Shown: positions 18,127-27,620, counted from the stretch's first letter. The stretch: DNA of 64,000 nt from Rikenellaceae bacterium (GCA_015059945.1 SUZJ01000004.1:72646-136645), one strand, 5' to 3'. Program-made: numbers and translations. The notes: generated from the sequence alone by a model not told the origin.

Positions 18127-19062
18127 ATGAAGATTGTATTTCTCGACGAATACTCGCTCGGAGGTGCCGACCTGAGCGCAATCAAAGCACTGGGCAACTA
18201 TGTTGGTTACCACGAAACTCGCCCCGAAGAGGTGGTTGAGCGCTGCGCTGATGCCGAGGTGGTGATTGTAAACAAAGTGGTACTGGGCGAAAAGGAGATG
18301 GCCGCCCTCCCAGCACTACGCCTTATCTGCGTATCGGCTACGGGTGTCAATAATATAGATTTGGAGGCTGCAAAACGCCACAATATCGAGGTGAAAAATG
18401 CCGTCGGATACTCTACACACACCGTGGCAGAGGCCACTCTGGGTAGCATTTTAGCTCTACAAAGGCAAGTTTTGTACTACGACCGCTATGTCAAAGATGG
18501 TCGCTACTCGGCATCGGGCCGTTTTGTCAATTTCGACCGCCCAACCCACCGCCTTTACGGCAAAAAATGGGGTATCATAGGACTTGGCAACATTGGTCGC
18601 AAAGTTGCCGACTTGGCCACCGCCTTTGGTTGCGAGGTGGCCTACTACTCAACATCGGGCGTTGCCCGCCAAGAGAACTACGAGCGCAAGGAGCTGAACG
18701 ACCTGCTCGCTTGGGCCGACATCATCTCCGTTCACTGCCCACTTAACTCCACAACCAACAATCTTATAGACAAAGAGCAAGTTGCACTAATGAAGCGCAA
18801 CGCACTGATTGTCAATGTGGCTCGTGGTGGCATTGTGAACGAACAAGCCATTGCCGATGCACTCGACCAGGGGTTGATTGCTGGTGCCGCTTTCGACGTC
18901 TACCCCACCGAGCCTATGCCGCTCACATCGCCCCTGTTGAAAGTCAAAAACGCCGACAAATTGCTCCTCTCGCCCCACAATGGTTGGTCGGCAATGGAGT
19001 CAATAGCAGACCTGGTGGAGTGCGTCGTCACCAACATAAAAAACTATATTTCAAAGGATTAG
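18127..19062 (+). CDS. D-2-hydroxyacid dehydrogenase (NAD-dependent)
   Basis: The 311-residue protein belongs to the D-isomer 2-hydroxyacid dehydrogenase family. The Rossmann motif GIIGLGNIGRKVADLATAFG binds NAD(P); the catalytic Arg (NVARGGIVNEQAI), Glu (DVYPTEP) and His (LSPHNGWSA) are all present. The FDRPTHRLYGKKWGIIGLG context resembles glycerate/hydroxypyruvate reductases, but the substrate cannot be fixed from sequence. It is distinct from the serA-type gene at 37922-38845. Its stop overlaps the convergent fmt stop by 4 nt. Confidence 0.9.
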   Translation: MKIVFLDEYSLGGADLSAIKALGNYVGYHETRPEEVVERCADAEVVIVNKVVLGEKEMAALPALRLICVSATGVNNIDLEAAKRHNIEVKNAVGYSTHTVAEATLGSILALQRQVLYYDRYVKDGRYSASGRFVNFDRPTHRLYGKKWGIIGLGNIGRKVADLATAFGCEVAYYSTSGVARQENYERKELNDLLAWADIISVHCPLNSTTNNLIDKEQVALMKRNALIVNVARGGIVNEQAIADALDQGLIAGAAFDVYPTEPMPLTSPLLKVKNADKLLLSPHNGWSAMESIADLVECVVTNIKNYISKD

Positions 19063-20015
19063 TTAAACATATAGGAACAGATATTCCTAAAACCTCTCAG
19101 CAGCTCTTCGGCACTCATTCGTTTTTTGCCCGAGAGCTGCAGCTCTTTTATAGAGATATAGCCGTCGGCACAAGCCACTTTGATGTAGCGTTTGTCATCC
19201 GACACAACCTCACCTGCCGAGCGCACATTGTCGCTGGGCTCAAACGATGCGTCAAAAATCTTAACCGTAAGAGTATCAGTCAGCGATGCCCACGCAGCAG
19301 GATAAGGCGACAGGCCTCGCACCTGATTTATAATCTCCTCGCCAGAGCGGCCAAAATCAATGTGGCAGTCCTCCTTGAAAATCTTTGGAGCGGGTTTCAA
19401 CTCGCCACACTCGACCTCGCTCTGTTCGATTGGTTGAGCCTCTCCTGCGGCCAACTTTGCGACAGTTTCGAGCACCAAATCGGTGCCAACATTCATCAGT
19501 TTATCGTGCAGAGTACCAACATTATCAGCGGGCTCAATATCAACCTTTACTTGACCAATGATAGCCCCCTCGTCAATCTGTGGATTGAGTAGGAAAGTGG
19601 TAACACCAGTAACTGTTTCGCCATTCATAATTGCGCGGTTAATGGGCGCAGCGCCCCTATACTGTGGCAGCAGCGAGGCATGCAGGTTGAAGGTGCCCAT
19701 CTTTGGGGCGCTCCAAATAATCTCGGGCAGCATCCTGAAAGCGATAACAATACCCAGGTCGGCATCGAGGGCTCGGAAAGCCTCTACAAACTCTTCATCG
19801 CGCAGCTTTACGGGTTGCAAAATAGGCAGACCAGCCTCTACAGCATAGCGCTTTACGGCACTCTCGTTTACCTTCAACCCCCTACCCGATGGTTTGTCGG
19901 GCGTGGTAACAACGGCCACAACATTATAGCCTCCCTCGACCAGGGCCCTAAGTGGGGCAACCGCAAAATCGGGTGTGCCCATATATACAATGCGCAAATC
20001 TTTGGCTGATTTCAT
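19059..20015 (-). CDS. fmt: Methionyl-tRNA formyltransferase
   Basis: This 318-residue enzyme formylates initiator Met-tRNA with 10-formyl-tetrahydrofolate. It shows RIVYMGTPDFAVAPL at the start, the folate-site block NLHASLLPQYRGAAPINRAIMNGE, the catalytic N-x-H...D set (NLHAS and TTFLLNPQIDEGAII), and a C-terminal OB-like domain. It lies 15 nt downstream of the Lpt permease gene on minus, so they probably share a transcript. It converges with the dehydrogenase gene, overlapping by 4 nt. Confidence 0.96.
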   Translation of the reverse strand: MKSAKDLRIVYMGTPDFAVAPLRALVEGGYNVVAVVTTPDKPSGRGLKVNESAVKRYAVEAGLPILQPVKLRDEEFVEAFRALDADLGIVIAFRMLPEIIWSAPKMGTFNLHASLLPQYRGAAPINRAIMNGETVTGVTTFLLNPQIDEGAIIGQVKVDIEPADNVGTLHDKLMNVGTDLVLETVAKLAAGEAQPIEQSEVECGELKPAPKIFKEDCHIDFGRSGEEIINQVRGLSPYPAAWASLTDTLTVKIFDASFEPSDNVRSAGEVVSDDKRYIKVACADGYISIKELQLSGKKRMSAEELLRGFRNICSYMFN

Positions 20016-20030
20016 ATCCGAAACGATTAT

Positions 20031-21494
20031 TTATTTGTTCGACTTTCGCCCCACAAGGCTCTGCACTTTTGCCTTGGCCTTATTGAACTGCACAACGTAC
20101 CAGTCGGTATTGAACAGGTTTGAGTCGTTGGTAGCTATATATGTGAGGTACAATGCAATAGGTAGTAGTATTATGGCCGAGAACCACATACCAAAGGCGG
20201 CATCCCAAGTGCCCTCTTTGGCCATCTTCTCGCCCGCAATACTAATGATATAGTAGACCACAAAGAACAGCACCGACACCACAACGGGCATTGCCAAACC
20301 ACCCTTGCGTATGATGGCTCCCAATGGCGCACCAATCAGGAAGAAGATGATTACCGACAGCGGCAACGACACTTTGCGGTGCCACTCAACCTGCGAGCGG
20401 TAGAGGTTATTCAGTGCGCTCTTGGCCGAATCTTCGTTGCGGTTGAGCGAGTTACGCGACTGGCGAGCGGTCGATTTGGCCTTTTGGATAATATCGCGCT
20501 TGGTACGTGTGTCCCTATTTTTCAGTAGCGCCATCAGGTCAGCCTCACTCTTGTACGAGTAATCAACCTCCACAGTATCAAACAGTCCCCACACGCTCTG
20601 GTCGCGCACCAAGAGGTGGTTTTTCAGCAGTGGCTCGTACGAACGTGCCGAGCCTCGGTCGGCCTCTACGCGCAACGAGTCTATATCGACCTGCAACTCC
20701 GATACGTTTTTGGTCTGGTGGTTGTTGAACAGGTTCATATCTGTTCGCGCAAAGTCAAAGCCCTCGATTTCCAGAGCACCATTCTGCACCTTGAAGATTT
20801 GGTGACGTATGGCATTCTCGGTGTTCCACTTATAGTTGCGCGTAGTTTCGTAGGTCTGGCCATTGTAGAGCTTAACCATCAGAAACTTCTTATCATCAGA
20901 CATATAGATATAGCCCGAGTCGGCCACAGTGGTGGTCATATTACCATTTTTGTCGCGTGTGTCGTAGATGAGAATGTCTGTCAGCAGTTGCGTCTTGGGG
21001 TCTTGGTGACCGACGCGTATGTTCATATCGTCAATGCCGTTGAAGAAGATACCATCCTTAAACTCCATACTCTCCTTCTGCTGGCGAATGTCGTATATAA
21101 TCGCCATCATCTTCTTGTTGGAGTACGGCACCAAGTCATTGACCACAAAGAAACTGGCCACTGCCACTATGCCCACAACAGCAATCAGTGGTCTGAAAAT
21201 AGTCAGCAGCGACATACCTGCCGACTTCATTGCCAACAGTTCGTTGTGCTCGCCCAGGTTACCCATAGTCATAATGGCCGCAAAGAGCGTAGCCAGCGGA
21301 ATACCCAGTGGCATCATATTGGCCGTAGCATAGAATAGCAGCTCGATAATAACGCTGAAACTCAAACCCTTACCCACAAGCTCGTCGATATAACGCCACA
21401 CAAAGTTCATCATCAGGATAAACATCACGATGAAGAACGAGAGCACCATTGGGCCCAAGAAGGCTTTGAGTGTAAATTTGTGTATTGTTTTCAC
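20031..21494 (-). CDS. LptF/LptG-family permease (YjgP/YjgQ)
   Basis: The 487-residue protein has the LptF/G layout: N-terminal membrane helices (IHKFTLKAFLGPMVLSFFIVMFILMMNFVW and following), a large central soluble domain, and three C-terminal helices (VSLPLSVIIFFLIGAPLGAIIRKGG). LptF and LptG are the inner-membrane half of the lipopolysaccharide exporter with the ATPase LptB. The soluble middle is longer than in the Escherichia proteins, which I recall as usual in Bacteroidota. Only one such gene is present here, so the partner must lie elsewhere. Confidence 0.9.
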   Translation of the reverse strand: MKTIHKFTLKAFLGPMVLSFFIVMFILMMNFVWRYIDELVGKGLSFSVIIELLFYATANMMPLGIPLATLFAAIMTMGNLGEHNELLAMKSAGMSLLTIFRPLIAVVGIVAVASFFVVNDLVPYSNKKMMAIIYDIRQQKESMEFKDGIFFNGIDDMNIRVGHQDPKTQLLTDILIYDTRDKNGNMTTTVADSGYIYMSDDKKFLMVKLYNGQTYETTRNYKWNTENAIRHQIFKVQNGALEIEGFDFARTDMNLFNNHQTKNVSELQVDIDSLRVEADRGSARSYEPLLKNHLLVRDQSVWGLFDTVEVDYSYKSEADLMALLKNRDTRTKRDIIQKAKSTARQSRNSLNRNEDSAKSALNNLYRSQVEWHRKVSLPLSVIIFFLIGAPLGAIIRKGGLAMPVVVSVLFFVVYYIISIAGEKMAKEGTWDAAFGMWFSAIILLPIALYLTYIATNDSNLFNTDWYVVQFNKAKAKVQSLVGRKSNK

Positions 21495-21517
21495 TTGCTT
21501 TGCGGCAGTTTGGTGGG

Positions 21518-22360
21518 TTAAACGTGGCTTTTTCTGCGCTGTGCGCCTCTAAGCGATGGCAAAGTTAGCAGTTTTACAATAAAAAGCGTCAAAGTGAGCA
21601 AAATTATTGTGGTTGCCCCTACGGGGAAGTCCATTTTGTAGGCCACCCAGATGCCCACAACATTGCCCACAGCCGCCAGAACCGACGACCAGAGGGCTAT
21701 CTGCGAGTAGCTCTTTGTGAGCGTCCCCACGATGGTTGGCGGAATAGTTAGCAGCGATATGAGCAGTACAATGCCCACCACGCGTATCGACAGCACAATA
21801 ACCACCGCCGTCATAACGGTCATAAAGGCCAGTATTGCATCGGCCCTCACACCCTGACTCTTGGCGTACTCGCGGTCAAATGCGGCATAGATTATGGGCC
21901 TGCGCCAAAGCAACATAACCACAATCAACACTACAACTACCACAGCCAAAGATATTATTCCCCAGCGTGTTACGGTAAGTATATCGCCAAATAGAAAACT
22001 CATCAGATTGGGCGCATAACCGGGCGTTGCAAAGATAAAGAGCGTACCGATGGCCATACCCAAGCTCCACACGATACCTATGGCCGAATCTTCGCGTATG
22101 CGACCCTTGGCACCTGCCCACTCTACGCCCAACGCCGAGAGTACCGCAAAAATCATCGCTCCGCCAATTGGATTGACCCCGTAGTGATAGGCTATGCCTA
22201 TACCGCCAAACGAGGCATGGGTAATACCGCCACTCAGAAAGACCATCCTGCGCGAAACCACATAGGTACCCACAATTCCGCAGGCTATGCCCGACAGAAT
22301 TGCTGCCCAAAGAGCCCCCCTCAGGAAGCCATATGTAGCTACTGCACTGAAAAAATCCAT
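21518..22360 (-). CDS. Metal ABC transporter permease (ZnuB-like)
   Basis: This 280-residue membrane protein is of the ABC-3 family: the typical N-terminal segment LWAAILSGIACGIVGTYVVSRRMVFLSGGITHASFGGIGIAYH is clear, followed by further hydrophobic segments. It would form the channel for zinc, manganese or iron uptake. It is not next to the ATPase and lipoprotein genes at 1-1411, about 20 kb away, but no other permease is seen here, so it may be their missing component. It is the first gene of a minus run with the Lpt permease and fmt. Confidence 0.88.
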   Translation of the reverse strand: MDFFSAVATYGFLRGALWAAILSGIACGIVGTYVVSRRMVFLSGGITHASFGGIGIAYHYGVNPIGGAMIFAVLSALGVEWAGAKGRIREDSAIGIVWSLGMAIGTLFIFATPGYAPNLMSFLFGDILTVTRWGIISLAVVVVVLIVVMLLWRRPIIYAAFDREYAKSQGVRADAILAFMTVMTAVVIVLSIRVVGIVLLISLLTIPPTIVGTLTKSYSQIALWSSVLAAVGNVVGIWVAYKMDFPVGATTIILLTLTLFIVKLLTLPSLRGAQRRKSHV

Positions 22361-22453
22361 CTCTTCGTGGCCTATTGTTTATAAAATAGTGTGCAAATGT
22401 ACTCAAAAGTCGCAAAAAAATCATACTTTCGCACCAAATATGTAGCGTTAAAA

Positions 22454-23749
22454 ATGAAAGTAAGTTTTCACACTCTGGGCTGTAAGCTCAACTTTTCCGA
22501 AACATCTACTCTTGCTCGCGAGTTTGCCGCAGGGGGATATGAGCGTACCGACAAGGTTGCCGAGGCCGATGTGTGTGTCATCAATAGTTGTTCCGTAACC
22601 GAGCACGCCGACAAAAAGTGCCGCAACCTGATACGCCGACTTCACAAACTAAACCCCGCAGCAATTATTGCCGTTACGGGTTGCTATGCCCAATTGAAGC
22701 CTGCCGAGATTGCAGCCATCGATGGTGTAGACATCGTACTGAGCAACAACGACAAAGGCGACCTTTTCCGCAAGGTTACCGAGCTGGGCAAAAAAGGTGT
22801 GCGCCAAGAGGTTACAAGCTGTACTACCGAGGAGCTGACAAGGTTTTTTGCCGCCTTCTCGTCGGGCGACCGCACTCGTGCTTTCTTGAAGGTCCAAGAT
22901 GGGTGCGACTACTGTTGCAGCTATTGCACCATTCACAATGCGCGTGGCAGCAGCCGCAATATGCCCATTGCCGACCTGGTAAAAGAGGCCGAGCAGATTG
23001 CCGCCGAGGGCCATACCGAGATTGTGATTACGGGCGTAAATACGGGCGACTTTGGCCGCACTACGGGCGAGAGTTTTGCCGACCTGCTGAGGGCATTGGA
23101 CAAGGTCGAAGGCATTGAGCGTTATCGCATTTCGTCTATCGAGCCCAACCTGCTGACCGACGAGATTATAGACATCTGCGCTCGCTCGCCCAAGTTCCAG
23201 CCCCACTTCCACATCCCCATCCAGAGCGGTTGCGACCGCATACTTGCCCAGATGCGACGCAGGTACAATACAGCTACGTTTGCCCAACGCATTGAGGCTG
23301 TGCGCAAGGCTATGCCCGATGCTTTTATAGGCATCGACGTTATTGTGGGCTTCCCAGGCGAGAGCGATGAGGAGTTCCAGACCACCTACGATTTTTTGGA
23401 GAGCATTGCCCCTGCATACCTGCACGTTTTCCCCTTCTCGGCCAGGGCCAACACCCCCGCTTGGAGTATGCCCAACAAGGTGCAAGACTCGGTCAAGACG
23501 GCCCGTGCAGCCCGACTGGATGAGTTGTGCCACCGCCTGCATCGCGCTTTCTATCAGAAGTATGTGGGCACCGAGGCCACCGTATTGTTCGAGAGCACCC
23601 TCAAGGGCGGCTGGATGATGGGCTATACCGAAAACTATATAAAGGTAAAAATGCCCTACGACCGAAACTGCATCAACAAGACTATGCGCGTGGTGCTGAC
23701 CGAGGTCGATGAACAAAATGAGGAGATGTTGGCAAAAGCGATTATTTAG
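22454..23749 (+). CDS. mtaB: tRNA t6A37 methylthiotransferase MtaB
   Basis: The track ORF starts at 22391, but the family begins at MKVSFHTLGCKLNFSE, so ATG 22454 (431 aa) is chosen. It has three parts: the N-terminal UPF0004 domain with its iron-sulfur cysteines (TLGCKLN, VINSCSVTEHA, VTGCYAQL), the radical SAM motif CDYCCSYC, and a C-terminal TRAM domain. MtaB adds a methylthio group to t6A at tRNA position 37, giving ms2t6A. TcdA at 17365 modifies the same nucleoside in another way. Its promoter is not obvious. Confidence 0.93.
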   Translation: MKVSFHTLGCKLNFSETSTLAREFAAGGYERTDKVAEADVCVINSCSVTEHADKKCRNLIRRLHKLNPAAIIAVTGCYAQLKPAEIAAIDGVDIVLSNNDKGDLFRKVTELGKKGVRQEVTSCTTEELTRFFAAFSSGDRTRAFLKVQDGCDYCCSYCTIHNARGSSRNMPIADLVKEAEQIAAEGHTEIVITGVNTGDFGRTTGESFADLLRALDKVEGIERYRISSIEPNLLTDEIIDICARSPKFQPHFHIPIQSGCDRILAQMRRRYNTATFAQRIEAVRKAMPDAFIGIDVIVGFPGESDEEFQTTYDFLESIAPAYLHVFPFSARANTPAWSMPNKVQDSVKTARAARLDELCHRLHRAFYQKYVGTEATVLFESTLKGGWMMGYTENYIKVKMPYDRNCINKTMRVVLTEVDEQNEEMLAKAII

Positions 23750-23759
23750 GCTATCTTTG
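23729..23759 (+). promoter_or_regulatory. Promoter for the HAMP protein-trkH operon
   Basis: TTG (23729-23731), a 20-nt spacer and TATCTTTG (23752-23759) match the Bacteroidota promoter. The -33 region lies in the last codons of mtaB. The first ATG downstream is at 23780. Confidence 0.55.
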
Positions 23760-23779
23760 TAGAAAATATACAGATTGGT

Positions 23780-24529
23780 ATGAGAACTATACGTAAAAGA
23801 ATATCGTGGGGTTTTATAGCCCTTTCGTGTGTGTTGGTTGGATCGGGCATTATCAACTTGGCCGAGATGGGTAGGTTGCGTAGCGACACCAGTGCGGTGA
23901 TTGACGCAGCCACACTTACGACCGACTATGCCAGCGATATGCTCAACGCCCTGCAAAAGCAGAATAGTGCTGTGTTGGCTATGGTTATTCTCAACGAGCC
24001 CGAGCCCACACAAAAGTACCACGACGGCGTGTACGAGTTCAACTCGGCACTGCTTAAAGCCAACGAGGCGGGCATCAACACCAAGTCGGTGGGGCGTATC
24101 TACGAAGCCAACGACAACTACCACCAGATTGTCGAGCTCCACTCGCCCAACAACACCGAGATTGCCGACCGCAACTGGTTTATGACCTCATACTTAGAGG
24201 CTTACTACGCCCTCGATAGCGCAGTTAAGCACTATATGACCTCGCCCAGCACCTCCATTTCGGCCCGCACAGCCAACTTGGAGCAGGACGTCTACCGCAC
24301 CATTACCCCCAGTATCATTACACTTATGGTGGCTCTGGTGGTGGTGCTTATGCTCTACTTCTTTATCGACACCTACTACCTGCGCCCCGTAAAGCGCATT
24401 GGCAAGGGACTCGACAACTATGTAGCTACAGGTGCCCCCTACCAAGTAAAGATTGAGGATAAGAGCGAGCTAAGCACACTGAATAACAATATAATAGAGC
24501 TCACAAGCCGTATCAAAAAACAACAATAA
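23780..24529 (+). CDS. Membrane protein with sensory-like periplasmic domain and HAMP, no output domain
   Basis: The 249-residue protein has a first membrane helix (about residues 9-29), a periplasmic alpha-helical region of about 145 residues similar in look to the four-helix bundle of chemoreceptors (LTTDYASDMLNALQKQNSAV), a second helix (about 175-196), and a HAMP linker (YYLRPVKRIGKGLDNYVATG). It ends soon after the HAMP with no kinase, methyl-accepting or cyclase domain. Its own promoter precedes it and trkH follows at 23 nt, so it may sense a condition for the potassium transporter. It could also be a truncated histidine kinase, but the stop is clean and no kinase fragment follows. Function unknown. 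Confidence 0.7.
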   Translation: MRTIRKRISWGFIALSCVLVGSGIINLAEMGRLRSDTSAVIDAATLTTDYASDMLNALQKQNSAVLAMVILNEPEPTQKYHDGVYEFNSALLKANEAGINTKSVGRIYEANDNYHQIVELHSPNNTEIADRNWFMTSYLEAYYALDSAVKHYMTSPSTSISARTANLEQDVYRTITPSIITLMVALVVVLMLYFFIDTYYLRPVKRIGKGLDNYVATGAPYQVKIEDKSELSTLNNNIIELTSRIKKQQ

Positions 24530-24552
24530 AGCCCCCCGAAACGTAAAGAGTT

Positions 24553-26016
24553 GTGGAAGAGAGAAGAGATATAAGGCTGCAAATAGTCTTTAAGTATATA
24601 GGAATGGTGTTGCTGTTCGACTCGGTATTTATGCTGCTGTCGGCACTCATATCCTATTTCAATGGCATCGACGAGGGCTTTGCCCCCTTGCTGCTGTCGT
24701 TTATCTTCACAGCCGTAATTGGTGGCTTTCCGCTGATATTTGTGGGCAAGAGCGACCGACTGAGCTCGAAGGAGAGCTACGCCATTGTGATTGGCGGTTG
24801 GTTGGCATCGTGTATTGTGGGTATGTTCCCCTACCTGCTGTGGGGTGGCGAGTTTAGCGTCATAAACGCTTGGTTTGAGAGCGTTTCGGGCTTCACCACC
24901 ACAGGTGCATCTATTCTCAACAACGTAGAGGCTCTGCCCAAGGGGTTGCTCTTTTGGCGCAGTTCTACCCACTGGATTGGTGGTATTGGCGTAGTGATGT
25001 TTGCACTGGTTATTATGCCTATGATTGGCCGCAGCCGTATGGTGGTGTCCAACCTCGAAATATCGTCGATGGCCAAGGAGAACTACCACTACCGCTCGTC
25101 GAAGATTATGCGCATCCTGCTGGGTGTCTACTTGGGTATGACCATTGCCAACACCATTGCGCTGAAAATTGCTGGTATGGGTTGGTTTGATGCCGTAAAC
25201 CACGCACTATCGACCATTTCGACGGGTGGTTTTAGTACCCGCAATGCAAGCATCGGAGCCTACAATAGCCTGACTATCGAGCTAATAACCATATTCTTTA
25301 TGTTTGCCAGTAGCCTACACTACGGCATCATCTATGCAACCATCATTGGCGGCAAGAACAATGTGTTCCGTACCGAGAATAGCAAGTTCTACATCAAGGC
25401 TACGCTGCTGATGTGTATCATTGTGTCGCTGTCGCTGTGGGCCAACCACACCTACGGCTCGCTGGGCGAGGCTCTGCGCCACGGCGTGTTCCAGGTGGTA
25501 ACCATTGTTTCGACCACAGGTTTTGCTACGGCCGACACCAACATTTGGCCCTCGCTGGCAGTGTGTGTGCTCATCTACCTCTCGTTGCAGGGCGGTATGG
25601 CGGGCTCGACCAGTGGTGGTTTAAAGAGCGACAGGGTACTGGTTGCGGGCAAACTTATTCGCGCCCGCATAACCCAACAACGCCACCCCAACTCGATAGT
25701 GCGCATCAAGAGCAACGGCTCGGTACAAGATGCCAGCATAGCCAACTTTGCGGTGCTGTATATAGTAATCTACGGCTGTATTGTGCTGGGTGGCACGCTC
25801 ATAAATGCCGCCTGCGGATTGGACACCACTACGGCATTTACCGCCTCGGTGGCCTCGACGGGCAACATTGGCCCTGGCTTTGGCGAGGTAGGCTCAATGA
25901 GCAACTTCTCGGCAATGCCCGTTGTGGTCAAGATTGTCTGCACACTGCAGATGCTCTTGGGCCGTCTTGAGATTTTTGGACTTTTGCAATTCTTCTTGAT
26001 GAAATGGTGGAGATAG
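24553..26016 (+). CDS. trkH: TrkH-family potassium uptake protein
   Basis: This 487-residue membrane protein has the repeated membrane-pore-membrane units of TrkH/KtrB. Four selectivity-filter-like stretches can be seen (FTTTGASI, STGGFSTR, STTGFATAD, STGNIGPGFG). The start is GTG at 24553, preferred because the first helix then begins as in relatives (RLQIVFKYIGMVLLF). No trkA (cytosolic gating ring) is in the window. The gene lies between the HAMP protein and a secreted protein, overlapping the latter by 13 nt, so the three form a probable operon. Confidence 0.93.
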   Translation: MEERRDIRLQIVFKYIGMVLLFDSVFMLLSALISYFNGIDEGFAPLLLSFIFTAVIGGFPLIFVGKSDRLSSKESYAIVIGGWLASCIVGMFPYLLWGGEFSVINAWFESVSGFTTTGASILNNVEALPKGLLFWRSSTHWIGGIGVVMFALVIMPMIGRSRMVVSNLEISSMAKENYHYRSSKIMRILLGVYLGMTIANTIALKIAGMGWFDAVNHALSTISTGGFSTRNASIGAYNSLTIELITIFFMFASSLHYGIIYATIIGGKNNVFRTENSKFYIKATLLMCIIVSLSLWANHTYGSLGEALRHGVFQVVTIVSTTGFATADTNIWPSLAVCVLIYLSLQGGMAGSTSGGLKSDRVLVAGKLIRARITQQRHPNSIVRIKSNGSVQDASIANFAVLYIVIYGCIVLGGTLINAACGLDTTTAFTASVASTGNIGPGFGEVGSMSNFSAMPVVVKIVCTLQMLLGRLEIFGLLQFFLMKWWR

Positions 26017-27467
26017 TACGACGCATAGGACTAATACTTGTGGCCACACTGGTAACGATTACCGGGCTGTGGGCCCAAACGGGCAACTCGTTCACCGAGC
26101 GACAGTTGCGCCAGCTCAACCTGCGCAGCGAGCGCGTGGCTGCCCAGATTGCCCAGACCGAGCAACTGCACGCTGCCGAGCCCAACGACTCGTTAGCCGT
26201 AGTGCTACACGAACTGCGCCGCCAGGCACAGACCATTGCCCAGACTATCGCGCGACTCGAGGCCAAGCAACAAGAGGCTTTGACCGAAGCCACTGCGCCC
26301 ACCGAAACCGAGGAGCAGCAACAAGAGGTGGATGAACTGGTTGAGCGATTGGCCAATCCGTTCAAATTTGCGATGATGCGCTATGCGATTATCGAGCGCG
26401 AGATTGTGGCCGAGTTCGACACCTACCGCAACCTCTACGACACCGCCCGCCTGAGCCTTACCACCTACGACGAGGCCACCTGCTTGGCCGATGCCAAGAG
26501 TGCCCGCAGTGCCTACAACAAGGCCATCGAAGGGCTACTGGCCTCTGCCACAGTGATTGCCGATCGTAGCGACCACCTCTTTACGAGCAAGTCAGACATC
26601 CTGAAACGCTTTGCCGACTCGCTCTCGATGGCCGACGACAAGGCATACTTTATCGAGCAGGGCAACAGCATCGAGGCCAGCCTGATGGAGGAGCTGAGGG
26701 GCAAATGCACCGACCCCGACGTAGCAATGTACCCCTACCGCAAGGCAGCGCTGATGAACCTCGAAGTAAAGATTACCCGCCGCTTGTGGGGCGCTCATAA
26801 GGCCGACTCGCTCGTTACGCTTATGGCCCAAATTGTTCCGAGCGAGGCACTTTTTGCTCCGCTCGACAAGCCCAAGTGGGCCGAGGCCAAGTATGGCGAG
26901 GTGGCCATACACAAACAGAATAAGTATAGCGGTGTGGGCAACATCCCCCGCATCAAGCCCCCCTCGCAGGGCGAGGTCTACTCCTATGTGCTGGGCAACT
27001 ACGCCTCGCTGCCCTCGATTAACACCTTCCGCAAGGCAGCCCCCCTCTATACCGAGCGTAGGGCCGACGGCCGCACCTACGTTTATGCTGGACTCTACCC
27101 CACCGCCAAGAGTGCCCAGCAGGGGCTCGAGACGCTACGCAAGGCGGGCTTCAAACAGCCAACGCTGGTAATGTGGCAAAACGGACTCAGGCGCGACGAC
27201 TTTGTCGACCGCTCGGCACAGGCCACAGCTCCCAAGGCGGCAATGTTCCGCATAGAGATTAGGGGTGCCAACTATGGCCTGAGCGAGGCTGCGAGCGCGG
27301 TTATTAAGGAACAGGCGCCACGCAAGGAATTGTCGAAGTTCACTACCGAGGTGGGTGCCATTGTTTATACACTTGGTATCTTCACCAAGGAGGCCGAGGC
27401 CGATGCGCTTGCCAAAGCCATTGGCGCAGCCGATAGCACCATCAGCGTGAGAGTAGTGAAGATTTGA
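26004..27467 (+). CDS. Secreted protein with coiled coil and two SPOR-like C-terminal domains
   Basis: The 487-residue product starts with a signal peptide (IGLILVATLVTITGLWAQ), so it is likely periplasmic or exported. Residues 25-115 are rich in Gln, Ala and Glu and should form a coiled coil. A helical middle section follows. The last 170 residues hold two units of the SPOR type (RTYVYAGLYPTAKSAQQGLETLRKAGFKQPTLV and VYTLGIFTKEAEADALAKAI), a fold that in other proteins binds denuded peptidoglycan. Its start overlaps trkH by 13 nt. I do not recognise a named family. A cell-wall role is inferred from the SPOR-like units only. Confidence 0.7.
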   Translation: MVEIVRRIGLILVATLVTITGLWAQTGNSFTERQLRQLNLRSERVAAQIAQTEQLHAAEPNDSLAVVLHELRRQAQTIAQTIARLEAKQQEALTEATAPTETEEQQQEVDELVERLANPFKFAMMRYAIIEREIVAEFDTYRNLYDTARLSLTTYDEATCLADAKSARSAYNKAIEGLLASATVIADRSDHLFTSKSDILKRFADSLSMADDKAYFIEQGNSIEASLMEELRGKCTDPDVAMYPYRKAALMNLEVKITRRLWGAHKADSLVTLMAQIVPSEALFAPLDKPKWAEAKYGEVAIHKQNKYSGVGNIPRIKPPSQGEVYSYVLGNYASLPSINTFRKAAPLYTERRADGRTYVYAGLYPTAKSAQQGLETLRKAGFKQPTLVMWQNGLRRDDFVDRSAQATAPKAAMFRIEIRGANYGLSEAASAVIKEQAPRKELSKFTTEVGAIVYTLGIFTKEAEADALAKAIGAADSTISVRVVKI

Positions 27468-27478
27468 GTTGAAAGTTG

Positions 27479-27566
27479 AGGCAAATGCGAGTAAGCGAGA
27501 GCAGAGATTGCTTGCAAGCTATGCCGAGCAGGAGCATTTTAGAACAAGCGTCAGCTTGGTCAATTG
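27479..27566 (+). repeat. 88-nt intergenic repeat, copy 1 of 3
   Basis: This copy starts right behind the stop of the SPOR-like gene (AGGCAAATGCGAGTAAGCGA...). It matches the copy at 51633-51720 at 87 of 88 positions and the copy at 42983-43064 with several changes. It can be read as a short peptide (ANASKREQRLLASYAEQ), but the frames do not continue the same way between copies and no start is shared. Function unknown. Confidence 0.85.
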
Positions 27567-27620
27567 TAAGTTACTTAAAGCCCTTAATGTCTTTGTTACT
27601 CTTATATCTCCTACAAACAA

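Noticed and set aside
24250-24529. HAMP protein as a frameshifted histidine kinase
   Set aside because: After the stop, no frame shows an H-box or ATPase motif; trkH starts 23 nt later.
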